Assembly: GCF_017562075.2 (NCBI RefSeq)
Contig: NC_054085.1
Span: 2,728,001-2,792,000, forward strand
Source: Anopheles merus
Taxonomy: Eukaryota > Arthropoda > Insecta > Diptera > Culicidae
Reading direction: 5' to 3'
DNA: 64,000 nucleotides
Notes under the pieces: generated by a model
The model's input: only the letters and a program-made list of their open reading frames with translations
Told to the model about the DNA's origin: nothing
Database searches by the model: none
Position numbers and translations under genes: made by a program
Shown here: positions 1 to 10,146 of the stretch, in pieces
Position numbering within the stretch: the first letter of the stretch is position 1
How the letters are laid out: each line of letters starts with the position of its first letter

Positions 1-275
1 GGGAGTGTTGGCGATGATGGCGCGTATACGTATTTTTACCTTCTTCCCACCAAGCGTCACACCCGCTGACTGCAACCAGTACAGCTTTGTAACCAGCTGC
101 CGAAGATAGTCCTCTGCGCTCGTCGGTTTCGTTGTCCCACAAAACAGAGCAACGACAAACATAGGTGCCTGGCGTAGATCGGTCACGCGCATTAGAATTG
201 GCCATAATTGTGTAGGCCCGCTGTTGTGTATGGGAATCCGTCAATCGAGAAATCCAACCTAAGTGTAGAAGGTTG
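1..275 (-). pseudogene. Middle fragment of a DNA-transposon-type ORF
   Basis: Reading the minus strand from about 275 down to 1 gives a protein piece with a SIDG-x-P start, a QLWPI motif, then a CGTTKP motif and a basic stretch near RAIIANTP at the window edge. From memory this motif order occurs in large insect transposon-associated proteins of uncertain superfamily; I do not name the family. One frameshift lies between the IDG and the following IPIHNS residues, so this copy is dead. It probably joins the fragment at 14551-14860 on the same strand, which carries the N-terminal part of the same protein type. The rest lies off the window edge. Confidence 0.55.
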
Positions 276-1161
276 AGATAGGCAGAACACACCCTTAAGT
301 TAGGCAATGAATAACGCCCAAGCATAGGCAGCACGCATTACATATTTTTTGCCATTACACAAAAATCCCATTTAAACTAGAATCCCGTGGGAATAGTGCC
401 AACGCAACGAGAATAAAATAAGAAAATGAATGTATCGCTAACGGAGCACGTAGCCTCCTGATAAGAACACGCCAGAAATCACAAATAAATTAGAATTCCG
501 AGTTAGAATTCCAGTGTAATCAACTTAGATCTTCCTCGAAGTTTTTGGTGAGCAGTGCTCTTATTGGGAAGTTCGATTCTCATTAAGAGTGGCAAGACCT
601 CTTTGGCAATTTCCGTAGTTAGCTAGGCGGAAGTTTGCATCGGGGTGCCATTCTTTTTTAAGGCTTTTGCTCGGGAGTACTGCTCCCCCACTTAATACAG
701 TCCACGAGATGGAGTAGGCCGTAGCAACCCACATTTTGACCCTTCGAACCGGATAACGCAACCAGGTACGTTCATCACCAGGAGACAACCGGGCGGGTTG
801 GTCTCATCTTCGGCAATCGGACGGATTGCATCTTCGGCAACAAGGGTTGCTACTTCGCCGGACAACCGGGCGGGTTGATCCCATCCTTGACGGACACCCA
901 GGCGTGTTGGTCCCACTTCAAAATGCAACAAAGATAATAGCGATCATCGTCAGCACACGTGGATATTAGACTTGCCCAATGTCAATCTCACGTCCACCTC
1001 CTGTAGAATAAGAAGACCATCTAATCGGCGAAAAACAGGAAGGCGACGAAATGGCACAAGCCAATATTCAAGAAGGACGTGAAGCGTCGCAGCGGACCTC
1101 TTCAAAGTATATGCAAAGTCTACGCGCCAAACACAAAGGCTTATACCGCTAGCTGGCAAAC
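276..1161. other. Non-coding stretch upstream of BEL-1 gag
   Basis: No convincing gene. It should contain the broken 5' end of BEL-1, but I could not find a matching LTR pair or a primer site. A short minisatellite-like section is at 783-920. The short open frames here have no recognisable motifs. Confidence 0.5.
783..920. repeat. Minisatellite-like direct repeats
   Basis: The unit GACAACCGGGCGGGTTG followed by RTCYCATC appears near 784 and near 871, with two weaker related units (near 818 and 895) that keep the GGACGGATTG or GGACACCCAGG core. The copies are imperfect. Confidence 0.55.
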
Positions 1162-1803
1162 ATGAACAATGAACAGAAAGACGATGGCATATCTCAAGTC
1201 CAACGAGGTATGCTGGAAGAACTGAAAGTGGTGCAGAGCAACGTCATGGATTTAATTCTCGAAGAATTGCCAGAAGACGTAGACGAAGATTTGGCAAAAG
1301 ACGTAGCATTCCACTCACTATATGCTTTTAAGGCAGCAAAGTTGGTCGTAATCAACAAAAAGCCTTTGTCAGCTACAACACCTTCTGAAGTTGCATCATC
1401 AGCGGTTTCCTTCCAGCATCATCTCAACATCCCAATGCCGAATTTTGATGGTCTATATGAGCACTGGCCAACGTTCATGTTCTTAGACATCATGAAGCGG
1501 ACAAAAGACTCGGATGCAGTAAAACTTCACCATCTCAACAAAGCGCTGCAAGGGAAAGCAGCTGGCATCCTGAACACGTCCATTCAGAATGGCAACAACT
1601 TCCAGGCGGCTTGGGACGTCTTTGAAAGGCGTTATGAGAATCCTCGGCTGATTGTCGACAACCATATCACAGGATTGCTTCAGCACAAACACGCACCCCG
1701 AGTCCAAGAGTCATGTGGATGGCTTAGTGTGTATGAAGCAGACTATTGGCAGTACCAGCAACCTTATCATCACACATCTTCTCAGCACATGTATGGATGC
1801 TGA
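1162..1803 (+). pseudogene. BEL-1 gag, N-terminal half
   Basis: 213-residue open frame starting at the first ATG after the leader. Residues 90-175 carry the FDGLYEHWPTF block, then LHHLNKALQGKAAGIL and FERRY, which are characteristic of BEL/Pao gag (the DUF1759-type domain). This capsid-like protein would package the element RNA. The frame continues in the +1 register from about 1700, so the gene is frameshifted. The first 60 residues are acidic and probably helical. Confidence 0.75.
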
Positions 1804-2660
1804 CACAAGGAAGGCATGGGAGAGTTCGTTGGAACATGGAGAGTATCCAGATTCTAAACTCTCGATTTCATCAACCGACAATGTAAGGTGCTCGAAAGCT
1901 GCATGCCAGAGATGTCACGGAAACCAACAACCACCAAAGCCTTCACCTCCACCACAGCTGCCAATCCATCATGTGTACTGTGCCAGCAACATCATGCTCT
2001 TCAGAACTGTCCAATCTTCATCGCGATGTCAGTATTGCAGAGGAAGAGCAAAATACAGTTATTGAAACGCTGTTTCAATTGCCTCAGCGCTGGACACACG
2101 GTTTCGTAGTGCCGATCAAAATGGACGTGCCGTTCCTGCAAGAAACGTCATCATCATCTGCTTCATCAGGAGGAACTTCAAGCCGCACCATCTCTTCAGC
2201 CTCCAGTGGACGCAGCACAACCGATGAATGTTCATCGGGGCATCAATGACTTAATTGACGACAGCAGTGCCATCCACAGTGCTATTGTCAACAGTAGTGC
2301 TCAACATCACCGATCGTGCCGGAGTTAGCCATCCAGCTCCGGAGTTAGCTCTCTTGAATAGTGGACCTCAATCCAACTTCATCACCGGCAGGATGGCACA
2401 GTTCCTGGAATTGCCACGGAAGCTGATCAATCTTCTGCTATCAAGCATTGGTGGCAGTAAGAGATGGAATGTGCGACATTCCATCGAAACCACCATCCAT
2501 GCTCGATGCTGCATCATTGGAGTTGCTTGGGCTACCGAAACTGTCAGCAGACATACCAACTCAACGGATTGACGTCAGCCGCTGGAAGATACCGGACACC
2601 TTCATCTTGGCTGATCCATCCTTCAATCGGCCAGGAACCATTGACATCATCTTGAAGATC
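1804..2660 (+). pseudogene. BEL-1 zinc knuckle and protease remnant
   Basis: Broken frames continue BEL-1. Around 1960-2110 there are paired cysteine-histidine knuckles (CVLCQQHHALQNCP, then RCFNCLSAGH), the usual C-terminus of BEL gag. Near 2340-2440 a retropepsin-like segment reads ALLNSGPQSNFI. The catalytic aspartate expected in the D-S/T-G triad is asparagine here, so the protease would be inactive. The segment at 2570-2655 (RWKIPDTFILADPSF) is the conserved stretch after the protease. It stops abruptly at about 2660, where a jockey fragment is inserted. Confidence 0.65.
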
Positions 2661-3448
2661 AAAATCAATCCATCCAAAACCCAGGCAATTGTATTTCCCC
2701 ATCGTTTTAAGAAAACGCTGACTCCACCTCTGAGCCCGGGGCTTTTAGTTGATAGGACGACTGTGCACCATGGTCGCCGTCGGTAAAGTATCTGGGGCTT
2801 ACGATAGACTACAAGATGATCTTCAGGGGACATGTCGAATTCATTCTAGAAAGAGGACATCTTCTTTTGAAATGCCTTTATCCACTGATCAGTCGCAGGT
2901 CTCGTTTATCGCAATTAAATAAATTGGCAGTTTATAAACAGATAATCCTACCAGTTGCAACATATGCAGCTCCAGTATGGAGTACATGTGCGGAAACTCA
3001 CCTCTTTAGGCTACAAATCATGTTTAACAAATTGTTACGTGTGATATCTGACACAAGCCGCTTCACAAGGAATGCAGATTTATACACCATTGCTGGTGTT
3101 CTTCCCTTCAAAGAAGAACTCCAAAATCAGTCGGAAAAACTGTACAATCGCTGTTCGGTCTCGACTTTTCCTTTAATAAATAGCCTCGTCCAGGCATGAT
3201 AAATCTAATGTAGGGTAAGCTAGAATAGATTACATATTAAGATATTATTTAAAAAAAAACATCTACGGATTCAAACGCCCTACCAATGTATTGAGTAGAA
3301 CATATTAATGCTTTGAAGGCAATTGCAAAACATTTTGTAAAACTGTTAGTTGGTCTTAATGGAAATCAAAAATTTAAGTGGTACACCCCCGAAAAACATA
3401 CAAATAAATGTATATAAATATAAATAAAATATATATATATATATATAT
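2661..3448 (+). mobile_element. 5'-truncated jockey-type non-LTR fragment
   Basis: Shifted frames encode the C-terminal end of a non-LTR reverse transcriptase: KINPSKTQAIVF near 2670, then a YLGLTIDYKM-like segment near 2790, and an open piece at 2816-3199 with the VYKQIILPVATYAAPVW and LQIMFNKLLRVI motifs typical of the jockey clade. The piece ends with AT-rich sequence and about ten TA units at 3430-3448, beyond which BEL-1 resumes. Severe 5' truncation is usual for target-primed insertions. Confidence 0.7.
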
Positions 3449-4832
3449 AGACCTGAGCAACACACCGAGCTGGAGCATCGAGGAACGAGCCTGTGAGGAC
3501 CATTACACGGCAATCACCAAATGAGAAGAGGATGGCAGGTACATGGTTCAGCTTCCACGCAAGCCAGAGATGATTGTCAAGCTTGGCGATTCAAGGACTA
3601 TCGCACTTCGACGGTTCCTAGCAATCGAACGTCGACTTCAACGAGAACCCGACACCCAACGTGCCTATGTGGACTTCATGGATGAGTACCATCGCTTAGG
3701 TCATATGAGCAAGGTGGTAGCTTCTTCAAAGAACGATGAATCGTTTTATCTACCACATCATCCGGTCTTCAAGACCGACAGCACCACGACGAAGTGTCGA
3801 GTGGTGTTTGACGCATCGAGTAAATCTTCAACGGGTGTGTCATTGAGCGACACACTAATGGTCGGGCCGACCATTCAAAAAGATGCCACTTCTATTTTGC
3901 TGCGGTTCCGGACTCAACCAATCGCGCTTACCGCTGACGTCACAAAAATGTACCGACAGGTTTGGATTCATCCAAAGGACCGGTCACTGCAACGCATCAT
4001 TTGACGGATTTCACCCATCGATCCAATTCAGGAGTACGAGCTCAACACGGTAACATATGTGACAGCATCCGCTTTATTCCTGGCAGTGTGCTCGTTGCAA
4101 CAAATCGTAGCGGACCATGGAGGAGAGTTTCCAGCCGCTGCAGAACGTTCCTGTGACTTCTACGTAGATGACTTCGTTTCCGGCGGGCAATCATCTGAAG
4201 CGGTGCAGATGCTGCGGCTGCAAACTGAGCAACTTTACGCAAGTGCAGAATTCGAGCTGTGGAAGTGGGCGTCCACCGACCCATCAGTACTCCAGAACGT
4301 GAACTAGGAGAAGTTAGCATCCAGCATTATGACATCAAGCCAGTTCCATTTTTTTGCGATGCATCGGAAAAAGGATAAGGCGCATGCTGCTACATCAGAA
4401 GCCAAGATGATAACGGAAACATCACGATGCAACTGTACGCGTCAAAAACTAAGGTGACACCGATAAATAGCAAACACTCCATTGCTCGACTGGAATTGTG
4501 CGCTGCACAATTGGCCAGATTGCTATATGATCGGGTCAGATTAGAAATTCTCGTCTCCTGCAACCTTCTGGACGGATTCAATGACCGTAGTTCATTGGTT
4601 ACGAGCATCGCCAAATTGCTGAAAACCTTTCGTCGCCAATCGCATCTCCCAAGTGTATTACCTGACCCAAGCAAGTTTTTAGCGACACATCCTCGGAGTC
4701 GACAATCCAGCGGACTTAGCTTCGCATGGTTGCTTGAGCAAGAACCTTCTAGACAACCCGCAGGGTCCTTCTTGGATTTATCTACCCGAGGACCAGTGGT
4801 CTGAATCACCACCCAACGGAACAAAAGTAGAA
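3449..4832 (+). pseudogene. BEL-1 reverse transcriptase and RNase H remnant
   Basis: Resumes BEL-1 after the jockey fragment. The frame at 3543-4004 has LPRKPEMIVKLGDS, HHPVFKTDSTTTKCRVVFDASSKS and ADVTKMYRQ, a BEL/Pao RT core. The YVDDF catalytic box is near 4160-4175, in the piece at 4059-4307. A piece of RNase H (NSKHSIARLELCAAQLARLL) lies at 4427-4560, after a deletion. A stop after LQRII, plus other stops and frameshifts, make it non-functional. The end at 4832 coincides with a 13-bp direct repeat that flanks the next insert. Confidence 0.75.
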
Positions 4833-5436
4833 AGCTTGGAGCAAAATAATCGTTTGTCTCCCTCTATCCTCTATACCACGCTTGCTTGCACTCATGCGCG
4901 AGCGCTCGAGTATATTCTCTCAGAACTGAGTATTCGCAGTTCTACCCGTGCAGTGAGAATGTATGTGTTAATGTGCAGCAAAATTTGTCTCTGTATCTCA
5001 TTCCCTCACCCCCAAAAAACCACATTCACTCTCCGCGCACTCTTAAAATTTTGGCGCGCACGCCACGTACAACACAATACAAAAGGTCGTTTTAACCGCG
5101 CGCACTGACCAAAGTCACGATGGTTCAATCGGAACGCCGACGCTCCAAGTCAGAGATTTGGTGTGAAAGAAAAAGTTTTTCTAACCATATCGACAACACA
5201 CACGCGACGACACACATCGTCACATCGACCGCCGTTGATGGAAGTGATGATCTAAAAATAGATCTGTGGGGCGAGTGAGAAGGGGGAGGGGCGTAGAACA
5301 AGAACGTAAGCGTGAGTGAGTCGTCGCATGTGTGTGTGTGTGTGTGTATGTGTGTGTGTGTGTGTGTACACGCGAGAACTCATTTTTTTTGCTCTTTCCT
5401 AGAACCCATATGTTCTACATTCTTCTGATTTTAAGC
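4833..5436. mobile_element. 604-bp unidentified insert flanked by 13-bp direct repeats
   Basis: AACAAAAGTAGAA occurs at 4820-4832 and again at 5437-5449, exactly bracketing this segment, and BEL-1 coding resemblance stops at one copy and resumes after the other. This looks like a target duplication, so the segment is probably a mobile insertion. It has no long ORF or poly-A and contains a TG tract at 5329-5366. The ends carry only weak inverted similarity (GCTT and AAGC), so the class is unknown; a SINE-like or other non-autonomous element is possible. Confidence 0.5.
5329..5366. repeat. (TG)n microsatellite
   Basis: Near-perfect TG dinucleotide tract with one TA interruption, inside the 604-bp insert. 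Confidence 0.95.
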
Positions 5437-5449
5437 AACAAAAGTAGAA

Positions 5450-5664
5450 CGGGAAGTAGAAGGCTACTTCATATTATACTTTCCTTACAACTTTCGAGCG
5501 TTTTGAATCGCTTGGGCATTGTGGCATATTGGGTGCAATACTTCAACAGGCGCTTCAAGCGTCAACAGTACGCGGGTATTGGACTTATAACCCAAGATCT
5601 ACGGGAGGCTGAGGAACGACGGTCGGCTGGCACAACAGGACCGATTAGAGCAGGAAATATAGGC
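5450..5664 (+). pseudogene. BEL-1 linker before integrase
   Basis: Reads on from the 13-bp repeat as a frame with RIVAYWVQYF-like residues (seen as GIVAYWVQYFNRR) and LITQDLREAEERR. BEL/Pao polyproteins carry this type of helical linker between RNase H and integrase. It is cut at 5660-5664 (TAGGC), the target site of the non-autonomous BEL element. The continuation lies at 7885 onward. Confidence 0.6.
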
Positions 5665-5907
5665 TGTTGAGACACAGGCACGGAAGCCCTGTCATTTAAT
5701 CGTGTTTAACGAAACACGAAGATCGTTTCGTTGAGCTTTGAGCTTTCGGCTCGGGCGATTAGTTTATAAGTATAAGTGTAGTTCTAGAAATAAACCTCTC
5801 TTCTAATTTTGCAACTGAACAAGCCACAACCGCCGGTAAATATCGAACGATAGAAAGTTACACCGAAACACGAAAGAAAAGATTATCCGAAATCGTAAGA
5901 TTGAACA
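5665..5907 (+). repeat. 5' LTR of BEL-N
   Basis: 243 bp, TG...CA termini. It contains an AATAAA polyadenylation signal near 5789. The copy at 7637-7879 differs at one position I can see. Confidence 0.92.
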
Positions 5908-5908
5908 T

Positions 5909-5926
5909 TGGTGCCGTGACCAGGAT
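5909..5926 (+). promoter_or_regulatory. Primer-binding site of BEL-N
   Basis: TGGTGCCGTGACCAGGAT follows the LTR end plus one base. The TGG start matches a tRNA CCA end. The same sequence follows the BEL-2 5' LTR at 8632. I could not assign the tRNA. Confidence 0.75.
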
Positions 5927-6073
5927 ATCGACGGATCTGGTTCCTTCATTTTACGGATTCTCGCGATAATTGCTGTTTCGTGCACGTAACTTTAATTGCT
6001 TTAGCCGCTACGCAATCGACCAAGCTCATTGTGTCCGCGAAATTAGGTACTTTTTTCCTGCAAGAACTGCATT

Positions 6074-7339
6074 ATGCCCGTCCAAGTTGATGTTTTATCG
6101 TCCAGAAGGACAGTATTACTCGCGGTATTGGCCAGTCACGAAAGGTTTCTGATTTTGTTTATCTCAGAACGGGATGCAATCGAAATAGACATTCGCATTG
6201 CAAAGCTCAAACTACTTTCCACTGAGCTGGAAACAATTCAATCGAAATTAGAAGATGCAGCAGTATCAAACGAAGAACAGATCGCCCAAAATGCTGCTTT
6301 ACGCGAGGATTTTGAGCCTCGTTTGATTCGTGTTGAGGCCTTGTTAAAGGCAAAACGATGCATTCAACTAAATGCAAACACACCGCAAATCGCAAGCATC
6401 AAGCTTTTAGGAGAATTACAGCTGCCCACCATCGCGCTTCCCAAATTATGTGGTAGTTACACTAATGTAAACAGAGCCACAGCGACACCTTGCGGAAAAG
6501 AAACGAGCTACCAACATAAACCCGCAAAACACACACTCACATACACACCGCACTCCACCAGCACATTTGCCACTGCACCAACGCCAGCTGCGCCAAATGC
6601 TCCTGCGTGGAAAGCACAAAACACCGGTACATTTTCCACTGCACCGACGTCAGCTGCGCAAGATGTTCCCGCGTGTTACACATACAGCATCGGTGCATTT
6701 TCCACTGCGATCAAGCCAGCTACGCAAAATGCTCCGGTGACACACACACAACACACTAACGATCACACGGCAAGCACACAAAGAAGCGACAATACAGCTC
6801 TAAGACAAACTCCCGAAAAGGTTATGTCTCAAACTGCAGTTGCGGACACTACCGATGTACATGCTATTGTGCATCCTACACTATTGGATGTTGGATCCCA
6901 GCCTAACCTGATGAGCAATCGATTCTCTCATAGGTTAAGAATCAAACCGAATGTAGTCAGCATCACTCAGATTGACGTGGTACAATTTTTTACCCCGGAG
7001 CGAAAAACGGTGCGTGCGAAGATTGTCCCCTCTTACGAGCTGCATGTTGATTTGCTGATTGGCGACCAATTGACAGACGATTTGCCAGCAGTTGCCATGC
7101 CATGGGCAGCATACATGGTATCACGACAAGATGTTATAAGAGTCGGAAAACACTTTCGCCGTTATCTGCGTCCCTACGAAGCAAAGCATCCAGTCTTGCC
7201 TCCTGAAAGCCAACCTGATGCTTCGTCAGCGATCATTGTTGTCGACGGCACTTCTTACGAGTTAGTCCGCGAGACCACATTAACTCAGCTGCACACGAGC
7301 ATATTCTGCGATTTGGAACTGATGGTGCAGCGCTTCTAG
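6074..7339 (+). CDS. BEL-N ORF: gag-like head, repeats, protease-like tail
   Basis: 421 residues, the only long ORF of BEL-N. Residues 35-110 are charged and probably coiled-coil (KLKLLSTELETIQSKLEDAA), like the N-terminus of BEL gag. LPTIALPKLCGSYTN near 120 matches the start of the BEL capsid block, which then breaks off. Residues about 160-225 form three imperfect copies of a 20-25-residue Ala/Thr/Pro-rich unit (TFATAPTPAAPNAPA type). From about 270 a retropepsin-like piece reads LLDVGSQPNLMS, with D-V-G where D-S/T-G is usual. No polymerase or zinc knuckle is present. The start at 6074 is simply the first ATG; a later start near 6170 is possible. It may act in trans with the proteins of a full element, or be a passenger. 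Confidence 0.75.
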   Translation: MPVQVDVLSSRRTVLLAVLASHERFLILFISERDAIEIDIRIAKLKLLSTELETIQSKLEDAAVSNEEQIAQNAALREDFEPRLIRVEALLKAKRCIQLNANTPQIASIKLLGELQLPTIALPKLCGSYTNVNRATATPCGKETSYQHKPAKHTLTYTPHSTSTFATAPTPAAPNAPAWKAQNTGTFSTAPTSAAQDVPACYTYSIGAFSTAIKPATQNAPVTHTQHTNDHTASTQRSDNTALRQTPEKVMSQTAVADTTDVHAIVHPTLLDVGSQPNLMSNRFSHRLRIKPNVVSITQIDVVQFFTPERKTVRAKIVPSYELHVDLLIGDQLTDDLPAVAMPWAAYMVSRQDVIRVGKHFRRYLRPYEAKHPVLPPESQPDASSAIIVVDGTSYELVRETTLTQLHTSIFCDLELMVQRF

Positions 7340-7473
7340 CGGAAGTGTTTGTTTCATTCGACACCTACAAAAATGCAACACGGTTAGTTAAACGGTACGA
7401 CAACAACTTACGCGCTAAACGGTTCACCCCGAGGATTCCTCTAATCAATTCCTCTAACCCGCTGGTCACTTGA
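7320..7473 (+). pseudogene. BEL-N frame-shifted ORF tail
   Basis: In the +1 frame relative to the 421-residue ORF, an open segment overlapping its last codons reads DGAALLAEVFVSFDTYKN and then a basic stretch ending at TGA 7471-7473. It looks like a natural continuation of the protein lost by one indel near 7318, or less likely reached by frameshifting. No domain recognised. Confidence 0.4.
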
Positions 7474-7636
7474 GCGCTTCAGCCATGCGTACGCCTGCAA
7501 CAGTAAGCTGGCATGAGTAGTATTGCTGCACACATAACGAAATGTAATTTGTATTTTCACTGCAGAAAGGCGAGAGCACATGTAATTTACTTCCTTATTT
7601 TGTTTTGTTTGTTGACTTGCGTCAAGGGGGGGAGGA

Positions 7637-7879
7637 TGTTGAGACACAGGCACGGAAGCCCTGTCATTTAATCGTGTTTAACGAAACACGAAGATCGTTT
7701 CGTTGAGCTTTGAGCTTTCGGCTCGGGCGATTAGTTTATAAGTATAAGTGTAGTTCTAGAAATAAACCTCTCTTCTAATTTTGCAACTGAAGAAGCCACA
7801 ACCGCCGGTAAATATCGAACGATAGAAAGTTACACCGAAACACGAAAGAAAAGATTATCCGAAATCGTAAGATTGAACA
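7637..7879 (+). repeat. 3' LTR of BEL-N
   Basis: 243 bp, matching the 5' LTR at 5665-5907 over its full length with one mismatch seen; followed by the TAGGC target duplicate at 7880-7884. Confidence 0.92.
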
Positions 7880-7884
7880 TAGGC

Positions 7885-8427
7885 TCTTCAACATAACAAG
7901 CCGATACCTTCATCATCGAAGCTGAAATAGCTGCATCCGCAGCTAGGAGCAAACGGCATCATTCGCGTTGGAGGACGACTGTCCAATGCACCTCAACTAG
8001 AAGACACCAAGCATCCAATCTTGGCGCCCATCAACCGTCACCTGGCTGAGATGACGGAGGACCCATCAGACGACATAGCCCTTACCCCAGGCCATTTTTT
8101 GGTTTTGTCACATCTGCAGCAGGTTCCAGACGCCGAGACGACGATCGTTCCTGAAAACAGACTCACTCACTGGCGCCTAATACAACAGCTAAAACGCCAT
8201 TTTTGGAGAAGATGGCACCAGGAATACTTTCAACAGCTTCAGCCGCGTTTGAAATGGGTAAGCGAAGGACAAGAGATTAAACCAGGTACGTTAGTACTAA
8301 TCAGAGAAGATAATGTGCCACCAACGACATGGCCATTGGCACGCGTTACGGAAGTCCATCCGGGAAAAGATGGAAAGATTAGGGTAGCAACGTTACGCAC
8401 AAGTACAAAAATGACAAAAACAGACAC
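7885..8427 (+). pseudogene. BEL-1 integrase C-terminal remnant
   Basis: BEL-1 coding resumes after the second TAGGC. GIIRVGGRLSNAPQL near 7960 is the conserved start of the integrase region. An internal deletion then joins PINRHLAE to the far C-terminus (LTPGHFLVLSHL, NRLTHWRLIQQLKRHFWRRWHQEYF, LVLIREDNVPPTTWPLARV, EVHPGKDGKIRVATLRT). The zinc-binding and DDE catalytic parts are missing. The open part is 8021-8449; its last codons are split by the BEL-2 insertion at GACAC 8423-8427. Confidence 0.8.
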
Positions 8428-8631
8428 TATTTGGCGTCATATATTTTGAATTTTGTTCACCGGGTGACAGCAAGCAACTGACAGCTGTCAACGTAGCATG
8501 TGGCTTTTGACAGCTACCGTTTCCGGCATCTCTCTCTGCTGGATCGTAAACGAAGAGGTTTAAAAACACAAAGTAGAGAAAAAATTTATGCGAAATACCA
8601 TTCTAATAAAGATTAGCCTTGAATTAAAACA
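8428..8631 (+). repeat. 5' LTR of BEL-2
   Basis: 204 bp; contains CACCGGGTGACAGC and GACAGCTGTCAACG palindromic motifs shared with the 3' LTR, and ends AATTAAAACA. Confidence 0.88.
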
Positions 8632-8649
8632 TGGTGCCGTGACCAGGAT
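8632..8649 (+). promoter_or_regulatory. Primer-binding site of BEL-2
   Basis: TGGTGCCGTGACCAGGAT directly abuts the LTR and matches the BEL-N primer site. tRNA not assigned. Confidence 0.75.
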
Positions 8650-8921
8650 GTTCCTGATGTGATTTAACACAAAGGCAAGTAAAGAACAAGGTATAATTAT
8701 ACGATTCGTTAGCGAGAGCAAAGCGTGTGCTGCTGCGTGCCACATTACCTGAGAAAGGGCTACAGACAAACCTGCTCAACGCGTGCGTTTTTGAGATAAT
8801 TAAACGATTTCCAGGAGCGGTAGTGTTTTACGATCGAGTTTAATCTTTTTAATAATTGATTCGCTATCTAATTTCGGGAAAAGTAGTTCTCGTAACATTT
8901 CGTTTAATACAAAAGCAGAAT

Positions 8922-10146
8922 ATGTTGAAAGCAGTCTCGGAAGAAGAAGAAGATTTTCAAGGCTATGCTGAAACTTCTATAGAGGAAACAGTGATCAATC
9001 GTGAAGAAATGGCACGGATTGCTAGTAAAGTGGGCTTACCAGCAAAAAGGCACAGAGAGACGCCATATTGCGTTCTATCCAGCGAATTGAAAGTTTTGCT
9101 AACTAAGCAATTGGCATTGAATCTGGTGCAGCAATGACGCGGCTTGATCGCTTAGAAAAATGCTGGGAAGAATTTAAGATGGTTGCAAATGAGCTGCGAA
9201 TGATAGACGATGATTTTAATTCTGATTAAAATGAAAACTTATTGGATGAAGTGGATGAAAATTGCATGCAAATAGCAGATCTTTTAAGAAAAAAGATGAT
9301 CGTGCCTCTTGCTCCAACATTACAAGTGAAAGAAAGCGCAAGTGACATTCAAGACAATGCTGAAGAACCAAGTTCCTTTATAAAATTGCCAAACTTGTCC
9401 CATCCTGTTTTCATAGGAAACTATGATGAATGGGATCCTTTTCGAGACATGTTTGAAGCAAACATTCATAATAATGCAAAGCTGGTTCCAGTACACAAGA
9501 TATCATACTTAAACCAATCACTAAAAGGAGAAGCTGCAAGTTTGGTCAATTCCTTTCCGTCAACAGGGGCAAGTTATGGAACGCGCTCATTGAGAGATAC
9601 TCAAATTGAATATGTATTGAAAAAGCGCTACATAAATTCGTTGTTACAATAACCCACGCTAAAGTCATCGAGCCAAATTCACGCGCTAGTAGATACCTTA
9701 AAGCGTAATATTAAACTTTTAAAGTAGCTTGGAGAAAAAACCGACGAATGGGGCATGTTGATCATTCAAATAATGCTTCCCAAGTTGGATGAAAAAACGC
9801 ATCATGATTCGGAAAAGACGCTGAAAATAGTAAAAGCCACAGCATTGATGAGCTGGTAAAGTTCCTTCATACCCAATCTCGAGTGTTAGATGCCGTCACA
9901 GAAAATCGAGTTCCAATCGGTAAACAGAAAAAGACAACCGAACGTCATTTGGCCATAAACGTAGCATCTAAGATACAGAAATGTGCGAAATGCGGTGAGC
10001 ATCATCATCTTCATGCCTGCAGAACACTTCAGAATATGTCGCTAGATGAAAAGTACCAATTTATTACAGAAAAGAGATCGTGCCGAAACTGTTTGCAACC
10101 CAGGCACGTTTCCTTGACCTGCCAGATCAAGATCAAACTATTATAG
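8922..10146 (+). pseudogene. BEL-2 gag
   Basis: Three pieces. 8922-9137 begins MLKAVSEEEEDF, an acidic head. 9242-9652 carries the BEL capsid block (FIKLPNLSHPVFIGNYDEWDPF, then ISYLNQSLKGEAASLV and KKRY). 9883-10146 has two cysteine-histidine knuckles (CAKCGEHHHLHAC and CRNCLQPRHVSLTC). Stops at 9135-9137 and 9650-9652 and frameshifts between pieces inactivate it. The capsid block is the DUF1759-type region usual for BEL/Pao. Confidence 0.78.

Larger units (their letters stand above)
5665..7879 (+). mobile_element. BEL-N: young non-autonomous BEL/Pao element
   Basis: Two 243-bp direct LTRs (5665-5907 and 7637-7879) start TGTTGAGACAC and end TTGAACA, with one visible mismatch (C or G near 5818/7790). 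The 5-bp target duplication TAGGC is at 5660-5664 and 7880-7884. A primer-site sequence TGGTGCCGTGACCAGGAT follows the left LTR after one spacer base, and a polypurine tract (AAGGGGGGGAGGA) precedes the right LTR. The interior is only about 1.7 kb and encodes gag/protease-like sequence but no RT, RNase H or integrase. It must have been mobilised by an autonomous BEL element; BEL-2 in this window has the same primer-site sequence. Confidence 0.9.
1162..8427 (+). mobile_element. BEL-1: old, broken BEL/Pao LTR retrotransposon
   Basis: Plus-strand BEL/Pao coding remains in the normal order: gag, zinc knuckle, protease, RT, RNase H remnant, pre-integrase linker and integrase C-terminus. They are scattered over 7 kb because of three later insertions: a jockey fragment at 2661-3448, a 604-bp insert at 4833-5436 and a non-autonomous BEL element at 5665-7879. 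BEL-2 then inserted at 8428 in the last codons. Part of RNase H and most of integrase are deleted. No LTR is visible at either end, so the boundaries are approximate. Many frameshifts show it is inactive. Confidence 0.75.
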
